Shown: positions 1 through 6,337, counted from the stretch's first letter. The stretch: 11,751 nucleotides of DNA from JANLQX01 sp043775075 (GCA_043775075.1 JAYVSS010000380.1:1-11751); one strand, 5' to 3'. The notes: generated by a model not told the origin, from the sequence alone. Made by a program: numbers and translations.

Positions 1-250
1 CTTCGAACGCCAACGCTGCGATATCCACGGCCGACGACGGTTCGCCGAGCAACGCCAGCGCATCCAGAACCTGGCGCTGCACGCCGTCGAGGCTGGCCAA
101 TGCTCCGATCAACGAATAGGGAGCGCTCGCCCGGCTGGCCAGATCACCTAGTGACGCCGGAGGTGGATCGGCGAGTTCCGGTCGAGAAACCAGCAGCGTG
201 GCCAACTCGTCGTCGGTCAGTCGACGAAGCGAATCAGCCAGCCCGGTCAC
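1..250 (-). CDS. Helicase-associated domain protein, N-terminal fragment (cut by window edge)
   Basis: The minus strand reads open from a GTG at 250-248 to the window edge, giving 83 residues. The N-terminus starts VTGLADSLRRLTDDELATLL, then RPELADPPP, SLGDLASRA and LDGVQRQVLDALALL. This arrangement (short helical start, 'LRRL.DDEL..LL..RPEL..PPP', then winged-helix-like segments) resembles the N-terminus of the actinobacterial helicase-associated proteins of the XPB/Ssl2-like Helicase_C_3 family, whose role is poorly known. The match is from memory of the family, and the diagnostic C-terminal part lies outside the window. An in-frame TGA lies upstream, near position 310. A second GTG at 256-254 is possible, but 250 fits the family's 'MT' start better. 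I see no clear Shine-Dalgarno at either. Codon use is normal high-GC. Confidence 0.7.
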   Translation of the reverse strand, partial: MTGLADSLRRLTDDELATLLVSRPELADPPPASLGDLASRASAPYSLIGALASLDGVQRQVLDALALLGEPSSAVDIAALAFE

Positions 251-314
251 AACCACCGAGGTTAGTGGTCTGTCGCAGATACAACCAGGGCGTCGATGCG
301 CCGAGATTCAGGCG

Positions 315-353
315 ACAACCAGCCGCGATCCGAAACGTCGGCGCGCTGGTTGT
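315..353 (-). terminator. Stem-loop downstream of gtrA-family gene, possible terminator
   Basis: The arms are ACAACCAG(C)CGCG at 315-327 and CGCGCTGGTTGT at 342-353. They pair over 12 bp with one bulged C and a loop of about 14 bases. The hairpin begins about 25 bases past the stop of the minus-strand gene ending at 378 and lies before the start of the next minus-strand gene at 250. No T-run follows on the minus strand, so it may be a Rho-assisted or weak terminator, or a mRNA 3'-end stabiliser. A third copy of ACAACCAG lies at 281-288 and could compete for pairing. Confidence 0.4.
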
Positions 354-377
354 TTCGAACACAGACCGCTAGGAGAC

Positions 378-887
378 TCAGCCAGAAATAGCGGGCGACG
401 ATCGATCAGCGAAGAGCACCTTGTTGAAGAACACAAATTTGCCGATCCACATCACGCCATAAATGAACAGCACAATGAGCTGCAGACAGATCGTGCGGAG
501 GAGATGGGAGTCGACGTGGCGTTCCATCCAACTGCCCAGCCAGTTCACCGCCACCAACGAAATCGCAAACTGGATGAGCGAGATGATCCAAAACGGAAGA
601 ATTTCACGTGACGCGCTGGACTTCCCCACCCGCGCCCATACCCAGCGGCGGTTCAGCACATACGACGGAATGGTGCTGAAGACTGCCGCGGCCGTTTGTG
701 CCACGGTTTTGCTGGTGTGAAAACCGCCATACGTGATGGCAATCATGATCTGCGAAAGCACGATGGCGATCGCCGAGACCGCGGCATAACGCAGTGTCTT
801 CTTTCCCGAGTCGGTTTTCATGAAGGCCAACAGCCGGCCCGGCGACAGTTCCAAGGGAGACGATTCTACGGTGGCAGTCGCACTCAT
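378..887 (-). CDS. GtrA-family small polytopic membrane protein
   Basis: This is a 169-residue protein with four predicted membrane helices, at about residues 33-55, 62-83, 98-119 and 134-155. GtrA hallmarks are visible: PSYVLNRRWVW at 74-84 after the second helix, and GKFVFFNKVLF at 149-159 after the fourth. GtrA proteins are thought to move or flip polyprenyl-linked sugars across the inner membrane for cell-wall, O-antigen or lipid glycosylation; which sugar cannot be told here. The usual length (about 120-170 residues) fits. The start ATG at 887-885 is preceded on the minus strand by GAGAGG with short spacing. The frame stays open upstream to 1493, but that extension lies antisense to the tesB-like gene and lacks family features. 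No glycosyltransferase gene is adjacent, so this looks like a single-gene unit transcribed divergently from tesB. Confidence 0.85.
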   Translation of the reverse strand: MSATATVESSPLELSPGRLLAFMKTDSGKKTLRYAAVSAIAIVLSQIMIAITYGGFHTSKTVAQTAAAVFSTIPSYVLNRRWVWARVGKSSASREILPFWIISLIQFAISLVAVNWLGSWMERHVDSHLLRTICLQLIVLFIYGVMWIGKFVFFNKVLFADRSSPAISG

Positions 888-986
888 CGCCCTCTCATCG
901 GTTGATCGCCGCTCAGAGTTGCGCCATCGTTCGTTTCCGGACTGCGGCGCCACCACTCGTCGTCGACCCATGGAAAGATCGGACGC
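888..986. promoter_or_regulatory. Divergent intergenic region between gtrA-family gene and tesB
   Basis: These 99 bases separate the start of the minus-strand GtrA-family gene from the plus-strand tesB start, so both promoters should lie here. I cannot point to convincing -35/-10 boxes on either strand, and I see no operator-like palindrome. A six-codon frame (ATG at 970, TGA at 988-990) overlaps the tesB GTG, but it is too short to interpret. Confidence 0.35.
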
Positions 987-1868
987 GTGACTGGACGACC
1001 CGAGCGCCCGGGGATCGCTGGGGCCGACCCCCTCGCCGACCTCCTGTTTGTTCTTGATCTCGAAGAAATCGAGACAACGATCTTTCGAGGTCACCAGACC
1101 GACGAGAAACGCCTTCGAACGTTCGGAGGATTGGTCGCTGGTCAAGCACTTGTCGCCGCCGGGCGCACGGTTCCGAGCACACTGTTTGTGCATTCTCTGC
1201 ACGCATACTTTCTGCGACCCGGAGATCCGACCAGACCGATTGTCTACGAAGTTGATCGCATCCGTGATGGCCGGAGCTTCGCTACTCGCCGAGTGACGGC
1301 TATCCAGCACGGCGAGGCGGTCTTCACGCTCTCGGCGTCGTTCCACGTCATCGAACCGGGGGTCTCGCATCAACAGCCGATGCCCACGGCGCCGGACCCC
1401 GAATCCGTTCCGACGTTCAAGGAACGGTGGAAGCACCTCGCCGAGACCGAGTCGGGGTGGTACAACTGGCCGCGTCCAATCGATCAGCGGCACGTTGATG
1501 CGCCATCACGTGAGCGGGTAAAGCGCGAACCCCGTCAGCAGTTGTGGTTCAAAACCATTGGTGCATTACCCGACGATCCGCTCCTCCACGCCTGCATCGC
1601 CGCGTACGCATCGGACATGAGCGTGCTCGACACCGCCCTCCTCCCCCATGGCATCTCGTGGGACGACCCGGGTTTTATGGGTGCGAGTCTTGATCATGCG
1701 ATGTGGTTCCACGGTCCTTTCCGTGCCGACGATTGGCTCCTCTACGACCAGGAGTCGACCGTTGCCTCCGGAGCCCGCGGCCTCTCACGCGGGGAGATGT
1801 ATACGCAAGACGGAAGACTGGTGGTGTCTGTGGTGCAGGAGGGCCTGATGCGCCAGAGGTCGCAGTGA
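987..1868 (+). CDS. tesB: Acyl-CoA thioesterase II (TesB family)
   Basis: This is a 293-residue protein, the normal size for double-hotdog TesB enzymes (E. coli TesB is about 286). It hydrolyses medium- and long-chain acyl-CoA to free fatty acid and CoA in the cytoplasm. Hotdog 1 covers about residues 15-122, with the family signature HSLHAYFLRPGD at 69-80, DGRSFATRRV at 94-103 and ASFHVIEP at 117-124. Hotdog 2 covers about 185-290, with ASLDHAMWFH at 233-242. The E. coli catalytic triad Asp204, Thr228 and Gln278 maps to Asp210 (YASDMS), Ser234 (a Thr-to-Ser change) and Gln284 (VVQEGLMR). The start is GTG at 987, since stops close the frame upstream; a weak GGAAAG at 972-977 lies ahead. The 3' end is duplicated downstream (see repeat). 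Its link to the ABC transporter genes that follow is not obvious. Confidence 0.93.
   Translation: MTGRPERPGIAGADPLADLLFVLDLEEIETTIFRGHQTDEKRLRTFGGLVAGQALVAAGRTVPSTLFVHSLHAYFLRPGDPTRPIVYEVDRIRDGRSFATRRVTAIQHGEAVFTLSASFHVIEPGVSHQQPMPTAPDPESVPTFKERWKHLAETESGWYNWPRPIDQRHVDAPSRERVKREPRQQLWFKTIGALPDDPLLHACIAAYASDMSVLDTALLPHGISWDDPGFMGASLDHAMWFHGPFRADDWLLYDQESTVASGARGLSRGEMYTQDGRLVVSVVQEGLMRQRSQ
1837..1868 (+). repeat. Direct repeat copy 1 (tesB 3' end, RBS and GTGA)
   Basis: First copy of a 32-base imperfect direct repeat (30/32 identical, period 56 bases); the partner is at 1893-1924. It spans the last codons of tesB (GLMRQRSQ plus stop), an AGAGG five bases before a GTG (1865-1867), and the GTGA overlap of that GTG with the tesB stop at 1866-1868. 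The TesB family normally ends with 'VQEG.MR', so this copy is likely the original. Confidence 0.9.
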
Positions 1869-1924
1869 GTGAGCAGACGATGGCAACGATCGAGCAGGGC
1901 CTGATGCGCCAAAGGTCGCAGTGA
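1865..1924 (+). CDS. Micro-ORF between tesB and ABC ATPase, created by the duplication
   Basis: A 19-codon frame starts at the GTG overlapping the tesB stop (GTGA, 1865-1868) and ends at a TGA (1922-1924) that overlaps the GTG start of the ABC ATPase (GTGA, 1921-1924). It would encode MSEQTMATIEQGLMRQRSQ, whose last nine residues repeat the TesB C-terminus. AGAGG lies five bases upstream of its GTG. I recognise no family. It may be a translated coupler between tesB and the ABC genes, or simply the by-product of a tandem duplication. Nothing shows that the peptide has a function of its own. Confidence 0.35.
   Translation: MSEQTMATIEQGLMRQRSQ
1893..1924 (+). repeat. Direct repeat copy 2 (RBS and GTGA start of ABC ATPase)
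   Basis: Second copy of the 32-base repeat at 1837-1868. One of the two differences is a G-to-A change (1856 versus 1912) that is synonymous, CAG to CAA, in the micro-ORF frame. This copy supplies AAAGG five bases before the GTG (1921) used by the ABC ATPase. Confidence 0.9.
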
Positions 1925-2907
1925 CGACGTCGCCCGCCATCGAAGTACGTGACCTCGTGATTCGATATCCAAACGCCGCTACACCGGCCGTTGATGGCGT
2001 GAGTTTCTCGGTGGAGCCCGGCGAAGTGCTCGCCCTACTCGGCCCGAACGGCGCGGGGAAGACGTCGACGGTGGAAACCCTTGAGGGCTATCGACGGGCC
2101 ACCTCGGGGACTGTCACCGTCCTCGGCTATCACCCGATCGACGATCGCCAAGCCCTAAGCGCGCGTATAGGGGTGATGTTGCAACGCAACGGCGTCTACC
2201 TCACGATGGGTGCACGTGAAGTGTTGCGACTCTTTGCCAGTTACTACGGCGAACGCGCCACCGATCCCGATGCGCTGTTGGAACGGGTCGGCCTCACCGG
2301 CGTGGCCACCACTCCATGGCGACGCCTCTCGGGGGGCGAGCAACAGCGACTCTCGCTCGCTCTCGCGCTTGTCGGCCGGCCGGAGGTGGCGTTTCTCGAC
2401 GAACCCACCGCGGCGATCGACCCCACCGCCCGACACACCGTACGTTCGCTTATCAATGAGCTGAGCGAGGGCGGCGTTGCTGTGGTGCTGACCACCCACG
2501 ACCTCGCCGACGCAGAAGCATTGGCAGATCGAGTGATCATCATCGATCGTGGTCGCATCGTGGCCGCCGGGACCCCTGACGAACTCACCCGCGCCGACGT
2601 CACCGACGGGATCAGATTTGGCGCCCCGGCCGGCATCGACATGAGAGGACTGTCGAGCACGCTTGGGACCTCGGTGGAGGAGCGCGAGCCCGGCACGTAT
2701 GTGGCGGAGGTGGAGCCGAGTTCGCGTAACGTCGCCGTCCTCGCAACGTGGTTGGCCGAACACGATTACCCCCTCGATGACCTACAGGCGGGGCGCCGGC
2801 CGCTCGAAGATCTCTTCGTTCGGCTCACTCAGTCGGCGGCGGAAACCGAAGCGCAGCGAGTGGCCGAACAGCGACGCCGCGAGCGTCGGCGGAGGAACCC
2901 ATCATGA
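1921..2907 (+). CDS. ABC-2 type transporter ATP-binding protein
   Basis: This is a 328-residue nucleotide-binding subunit that powers the permease encoded next. Walker A is GPNGAGKT at residues 41-48, the Q-loop Gln is at 88, the signature LSGGE at 136-140, Walker B VAFLDEP at 156-162 with catalytic Glu161, and the switch His at 193 (TTHD). All catalytic residues are present. A C-terminal region of about 100 residues past the ATPase core (about 225-328, ending in an Arg-rich tail) matches the extension seen in DrrA-like exporter ATPases. The GTG start at 1921 overlaps the micro-ORF stop and has AAAGG at good spacing; an in-frame TGA at 1870 excludes a longer N-terminus. The end overlaps the permease start by ATGA (2904-2907). 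The pair resembles the ABC genes beside ctaA in Streptomyces and Mycobacterium (Rv1458c/Rv1457c), whose substrate is unknown. Confidence 0.93.
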   Translation: MTTSPAIEVRDLVIRYPNAATPAVDGVSFSVEPGEVLALLGPNGAGKTSTVETLEGYRRATSGTVTVLGYHPIDDRQALSARIGVMLQRNGVYLTMGAREVLRLFASYYGERATDPDALLERVGLTGVATTPWRRLSGGEQQRLSLALALVGRPEVAFLDEPTAAIDPTARHTVRSLINELSEGGVAVVLTTHDLADAEALADRVIIIDRGRIVAAGTPDELTRADVTDGIRFGAPAGIDMRGLSSTLGTSVEEREPGTYVAEVEPSSRNVAVLATWLAEHDYPLDDLQAGRRPLEDLFVRLTQSAAETEAQRVAEQRRRERRRRNPS

Positions 2908-3674
2908 CCACCGCCTCCCACCCAGCAACGAGCAGTACACGTAAACCAATGAGCCCGCTCGTGGCGCAAACCAGAGCTGAGTTACTGATGACCCTGCGCC
3001 GGGGCGAGTCGCTCCTCCTCACCCTCGGAATCCCCGTCGCCCTGCTCGTGTTCTTTTCCTTAGTCGACGTCCTCCCCACCAGCACCGACAAGCCGATCAC
3101 CTTTCTCGCCCCGGGCATCCTCGCACTGGCCGTGATGTCGGCAGCGATGGTCGGCCTGGCGATTGCCACGAGCTTCGAACGCCAATACGGCGTGCTGAAG
3201 CGAATCGGCACCACACCGCTCGGCCAGACGCGGTTGCTTGTAGCCAAGATCATCGCAATTATCGCCGTCGAAGTGGTCCAGTTTGCGGTGATCATCCCCG
3301 TTGGCTTCGCTCTCGGCTGGCGGCCCCCGCTCAGCGGCCTCGCCATGGCGATCGGCGCAGTTCTCCTCGGAACGTGCGCGTTTGCCGGACTGGGGCTGGC
3401 GATGGCCGGGTCGCTTCGAGCCGAAGTTGTTCTCGCCGCAGCGAACGGTCTTTACGTCCTCCTCCTTCTCGTGAGCGGGATGATGATTCCCCTTGCCAAG
3501 CTGCCCGGACCACTGCGGTTCGCTGCCAAAGCGTTACCGAGCAGCGCGCTCGCCGACGTGATGCGCGGATTGCTCACCACCGACAGCCACGCCCCAATGC
3601 GGGCATGGATCATTCTGCTGGCATGGGCCGTCGTTGGACCGCTGGTCGCCATCCGCGTGTTCCGGTGGGAGTAG
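2904..3674 (+). CDS. ABC-2 type transporter permease
   Basis: This is a 256-residue integral membrane subunit with six helices, at about residues 37-57, 67-89, 112-138, 144-168, 173-199 and 234-253. The loop FERQYGVLKRIGTTPL at 91-106 after helix 2 is the conserved cytoplasmic coupling segment of ABC-2 permeases. The combination 'FLAPGILALAVMS' (68-80) plus that loop is what I recall for the permease encoded next to heme A synthase in Streptomyces and Mycobacterium. Substrate and direction are unknown; ABC-2 systems are usually exporters. The ATG at 2904 overlaps the ATPase stop and has GGAGGA at 2891-2896 with seven-base spacing, the best Shine-Dalgarno in the operon. The next gene starts three bases after its stop, and that gene's RBS (GGGAG, 3667-3671) lies inside this coding sequence, so the two are probably translationally coupled. 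Confidence 0.9.
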   Translation: MTTASHPATSSTRKPMSPLVAQTRAELLMTLRRGESLLLTLGIPVALLVFFSLVDVLPTSTDKPITFLAPGILALAVMSAAMVGLAIATSFERQYGVLKRIGTTPLGQTRLLVAKIIAIIAVEVVQFAVIIPVGFALGWRPPLSGLAMAIGAVLLGTCAFAGLGLAMAGSLRAEVVLAAANGLYVLLLLVSGMMIPLAKLPGPLRFAAKALPSSALADVMRGLLTTDSHAPMRAWIILLAWAVVGPLVAIRVFRWE

Positions 3675-3677
3675 CAG

Positions 3678-4670
3678 ATGCTCATGTATTCACGACGCCG
3701 GATCCTCGCCATGCCCGTCACCCTGATCGCCGGTGCTCTTCTCGCCGCCTGCGGATCGAGAACGAAGGCGAGGGAACACTCCGAGACAGGAGGGGCGTCG
3801 GCGGGTGATGGCGGGCCGGACGAACTCTTTGCCGAAACGGCATCATTTGAAACGCTGGTGGGGATCCCCCAGCGCATCATGGTCGGTATCACCACCGCCG
3901 ACGGACGAGTCCTTCATGGCGGGTCGGTGCGGTTCACCGTGCGCCCGGTCAATGCGGTACACGCCGACGCCGAGCCGATCGAAGTCGAAGCGGCGTTCCT
4001 TCCTGTCCCTCGCTCGGCCACACCGCCCGCCACCGCCACGATCGGTGGCGCCAGCGAAGGAATTGGGGTCTACGCCGCGGAAGGCGTCATCATCCCCGGT
4101 GCGGGATTTTGGACGATCACCATTGACGTGCCGCTCCAGAAGGCCCAGACGCTGGAGACGGCGGTTGAGGTACTCGACACCCCACGGGTACCGGCCGTGG
4201 GCGAGCGGGCTCCGCAGACCGACAACGAAATCCACGCCAGCGCCACTATGCCGATTGAGGCCATCGACAGTCGTTCCGGCCGGGCCGGCTTAGGCAACGA
4301 GTTGGCCGATCCACTTCTGCACCGGGAGTCAATCGCCACCGTCCTCGCCGCCCAACGTCCCTGCGTCGTGGTGATTTCCACCCCCACCTTTTGCACCTCG
4401 AAGTTCTGTGGACCAATCACCGACGTAGTGAACGATCTCGCCGTTCAGGCGAAGGCAACAGGCAAAGACACCGGCTTCGTTCACCTCGAAGTGTGGCGCT
4501 CCTTCGATCGCAACGAGGTCAATCCATCAGCCGCCGAGTGGATCTCGCCCCGCAACGCTGCGGGAAACGAGCCGTGGGTGTTTCTCGTGGGCCGCAACGG
4601 CTCCATCGTTCACCGCTGGGACAATCTGGTAAGCGAGGCTGAACTGCGGTCCGCCCTGGCGTCGCTTTAG
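3678..4670 (+). CDS. Lipoprotein with FixH/YtkA-like and thioredoxin-like (CX4C) domains
   Basis: This is a 330-residue predicted lipoprotein, exported and anchored outside the cytoplasmic membrane. The signal peptide is 1-24 (SRRR, then a hydrophobic stretch) with lipobox LLAAC and lipidated Cys25. A Gly/Ser-rich linker follows to about 48. Residues about 57-166 look like an immunoglobulin-like FixH/YtkA domain, with GVYAAEGVIIPGAGFWTITI near its end. Residues about 205-330 look like a thioredoxin fold: a beta strand (PCVVVIST), then FCTSKFCGP with Cys239 and Cys244, and the later strand EPWVFLVGRNGSIVHRW carrying the likely cis-Pro299. The spacing is CX4C, not the CXXC of thioredoxins or the CXXXC of Sco proteins. 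It could reduce disulfides or carry copper for the oxidase, but this is inferred from domains and neighbours only. The start at 3678 has GGGAG six bases upstream; an in-frame ATG at 3684 is the alternative. Confidence 0.8.
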   Translation: MLMYSRRRILAMPVTLIAGALLAACGSRTKAREHSETGGASAGDGGPDELFAETASFETLVGIPQRIMVGITTADGRVLHGGSVRFTVRPVNAVHADAEPIEVEAAFLPVPRSATPPATATIGGASEGIGVYAAEGVIIPGAGFWTITIDVPLQKAQTLETAVEVLDTPRVPAVGERAPQTDNEIHASATMPIEAIDSRSGRAGLGNELADPLLHRESIATVLAAQRPCVVVISTPTFCTSKFCGPITDVVNDLAVQAKATGKDTGFVHLEVWRSFDRNEVNPSAAEWISPRNAAGNEPWVFLVGRNGSIVHRWDNLVSEAELRSALASL

Positions 4671-4693
4671 CGGACTGGAGCCCTAGTTGTCCG
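4671..4693. terminator. Weak hairpin between convergent operons
   Basis: CGGAC at 4671-4675 and GTCCG at 4689-4693 are inverted repeats in the 37-base gap between the convergent stops at 4670 and 4708. The stem is only five pairs with a 13-base loop and no clear T-run (TCTT follows on the plus strand). A termination function is expected from position but is not well supported by structure. Confidence 0.25.
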
Positions 4694-4707
4694 TCTTCGA
4701 CCGAACG

Positions 4708-5289
4708 CTAGCTGCAGTATCGGCGCAGGGTGGCGAACGGGTTGACCTTCTGCCCTTTGCCCAGCTGAATTTCGAAATGCAGGTGATTGGTCCCCCGAGC
4801 ATTTCCGGTGTCGCCGACGTAGCCGACCACATCGCCAGCTCGCACCGCCCCCTCCCCTCCATATTCCGACATATGCATCCCGACGTAGGTAAGACTGTCG
4901 TCACCCTTCAAGTTGAACGTCAAACCGCCGCTCGCGCTGGTGGACCGCTTCAGCATGCCGCCCACCGGAGCAAGGACCGGGGTGCCTCGGGGAGCGAGCA
5001 TGTCGTTGCCCTCATGACGGCGCCCACCGGAACGGGGTTGACCCCAGTCGTTCGTAAATTTGCCGATCGCCACGGGGCAGACCCAGTCCCCCGTGGTCCC
5101 GGCCGTTGCCGCCGAACCCGTAGACACGGTGGCCATGACAGTGTCGGAACTGACGATTGCGGCGGCGGCCTCGACCCGCGGGGGAGCCTGCTGGCTTTGC
5201 CCGGCCGCCGCACCTGCCGCCAACGGACGGCCAAGACACGCGCTGCCGACCAGAAAACACCCAAACGAAAGTCCCGCCGATCTCAACAT
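4708..5289 (-). CDS. Secreted M23-family (LytM-type) metallopeptidase
   Basis: This is a 193-residue protein from ATG 5289-5287. An N-terminal hydrophobic segment (residues about 5-28, ending in an Ala/Gly-rich stretch) looks like a Sec signal peptide. A low-complexity Ala/Thr/Ser linker runs to about 68, and the M23 domain fills about 69-190. Zinc and catalytic residues are intact: HEGND (His92, Asp96), MHM (His139) and HLHFEIQ (His169, His171). VGDTGNARGTNHLHFE is the typical M23 end motif. Such enzymes cut peptide cross-links in peptidoglycan outside the membrane, so this is probably a small cell-wall endopeptidase. The gene starts 37 bases after the ctaG stop on the same strand and may be co-transcribed. 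There is no clear Shine-Dalgarno; an in-frame TTG at 5316 would add nine residues. The frame is open to 5574, but that part overlaps ctaG and is not protein-like. Confidence 0.85.
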   Translation of the reverse strand: MLRSAGLSFGCFLVGSACLGRPLAAGAAAGQSQQAPPRVEAAAAIVSSDTVMATVSTGSAATAGTTGDWVCPVAIGKFTNDWGQPRSGGRRHEGNDMLAPRGTPVLAPVGGMLKRSTSASGGLTFNLKGDDSLTYVGMHMSEYGGEGAVRAGDVVGYVGDTGNARGTNHLHFEIQLGKGQKVNPFATLRRYCS

Positions 5290-5326
5290 CGGGGAAAAAG
5301 CTATACCGATCGTCAACCATGGGCGT

Positions 5327-6337
5327 TCAGTCCGCCGGTAGCGCTCCCGCCTCGCGGTCCAGGCGGGCGAACTCCTCCTCCACCTGTTGCCAGGTGAGAA
5401 CGTCGGACAGCAACGTATCCGGCTGGTCCCCGCGTAGATCGGCGAGCGAACGCACCGGTTGGCCATCGATGGACATCCCGGCAATCGACCCGCCAGCCAC
5501 GGACACGGTGAGCCGATTGTCATCAGCGCGCCCAGCCTGCGAATCGCGCCACCACAGGACGAAAAGAATGCCAATGATGATCCACAGGTAGGACCCGGCG
5601 CCGACCTTCATGATGGCCGCCGCCAATTGCTGATCTTCGACCGCATTCAGACCCGTGATCAGCCGACCCGCACTCTGGTACTTCTCGTACAGCGGAGTTT
5701 CAGAAAAGGTCAGAAAGGCCGCCGGCACAGTCGGCACGATCGACTGGGCAAACAAATAGACCATGCGGGTAGGCATCTTGAACGTCCGCAGGTACGGCGA
5801 TTGGTTGATAACGGGAAGCCACATGATCGTCGCAGTCGCGAAAAGCAAGGTGTGAATGCCGAAGTGGAACAGCTCGTTCCGTAGAGAAAGATTCACGATT
5901 TGCGGAAAATGCGTGACTGCAATCACACTGTTAAAAATCAAAAGCGCAACGAGTGGTTTGGTGACGAACCGCAGCGCGGGTGTCCACACTCGGCCGTCGA
6001 GCGCCCATTTCCACAGCCACGGCGGAGCCGCCATGAGCAAACACGCCGGCGCCAGCATGGTGAAGACGGTGTGTTGAATCATGTGGACGAGAAACAGGTA
6101 ATCCTCGGCAATATCGTGGATCGGCCAGTACGAAAAGACCCCGACCAGACCGACACCGATAACCGCCCAGCGCACGTTGCGATACGTGACAGCTTTTTCC
6201 TTGGGGCCCACCAATCGCGGTCCTAGGCGAGTGAACGCCCACCAGTAGAACGTGGCAATGGCGGACACCACGACGATGACGTCTGCGTGCAAGTGAAATG
6301 GAACCGACGTCGATGCGACGGCGAGCAGTCCGAACAT
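5327..6337 (-). CDS. ctaG: Cytochrome c oxidase assembly protein, caa3-type CtaG family
   Basis: This is a 336-residue polytopic protein of the caa3_CtaG family, needed in Bacillus for an active caa3 oxidase and thought to help deliver copper to CuB; it is unrelated to the Cox11-type CtaG of proteobacteria. It has about seven hydrophobic segments, at roughly residues 18-35, 56-71, 82-104, 126-142, 158-177, 192-211 and 247-264. Membrane-associated histidines typical of the family are visible: FHLHAD (15, 17), HMIQHT (85, 89), THFP (143) and FHFGIH (158, 162), with AEDYLF just ahead. After about 265 comes a charged, soluble tail of about 70 residues ending in a probable helix (WQQVEEEFARLDREAG); I do not recognise it. 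The start ATG 6337-6335 has GGAAGG on the minus strand (6346-6351) with eight-base spacing. It lies 59 bases downstream of ctaF. Confidence 0.9.
   Translation of the reverse strand: MFGLLAVASTSVPFHLHADVIVVVSAIATFYWWAFTRLGPRLVGPKEKAVTYRNVRWAVIGVGLVGVFSYWPIHDIAEDYLFLVHMIQHTVFTMLAPACLLMAAPPWLWKWALDGRVWTPALRFVTKPLVALLIFNSVIAVTHFPQIVNLSLRNELFHFGIHTLLFATATIMWLPVINQSPYLRTFKMPTRMVYLFAQSIVPTVPAAFLTFSETPLYEKYQSAGRLITGLNAVEDQQLAAAIMKVGAGSYLWIIIGILFVLWWRDSQAGRADDNRLTVSVAGGSIAGMSIDGQPVRSLADLRGDQPDTLLSDVLTWQQVEEEFARLDREAGALPAD

Noticed and set aside
970..990. Six-codon leader frame (ATG 970 to TGA 990) overlapping the tesB GTG
   Set aside because: Too short and without an RBS. The overlap is easily expected by chance in GTGA-rich sequence.
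888..1493. Upstream extension of the GtrA-family reading frame
   Set aside because: It lies antisense to tesB, has no hydrophobic or GtrA character, and the family start with GAGAGG is at 887.
2155..2763. Minus-strand open frame opposite the ABC ATPase
   Set aside because: Antisense to Walker A/B and signature motifs of a certain ATPase, with no family pattern of its own.
4687..5397. Plus-strand open frame opposite the M23 gene
   Set aside because: Low-complexity Arg/Pro/Gly product, antisense to a gene with an intact metallopeptidase site.
5290..5574. Upstream extension of the M23 peptidase frame
   Set aside because: Most of it overlaps the end of ctaG in another frame. The signal peptide follows the ATG at 5289 directly.
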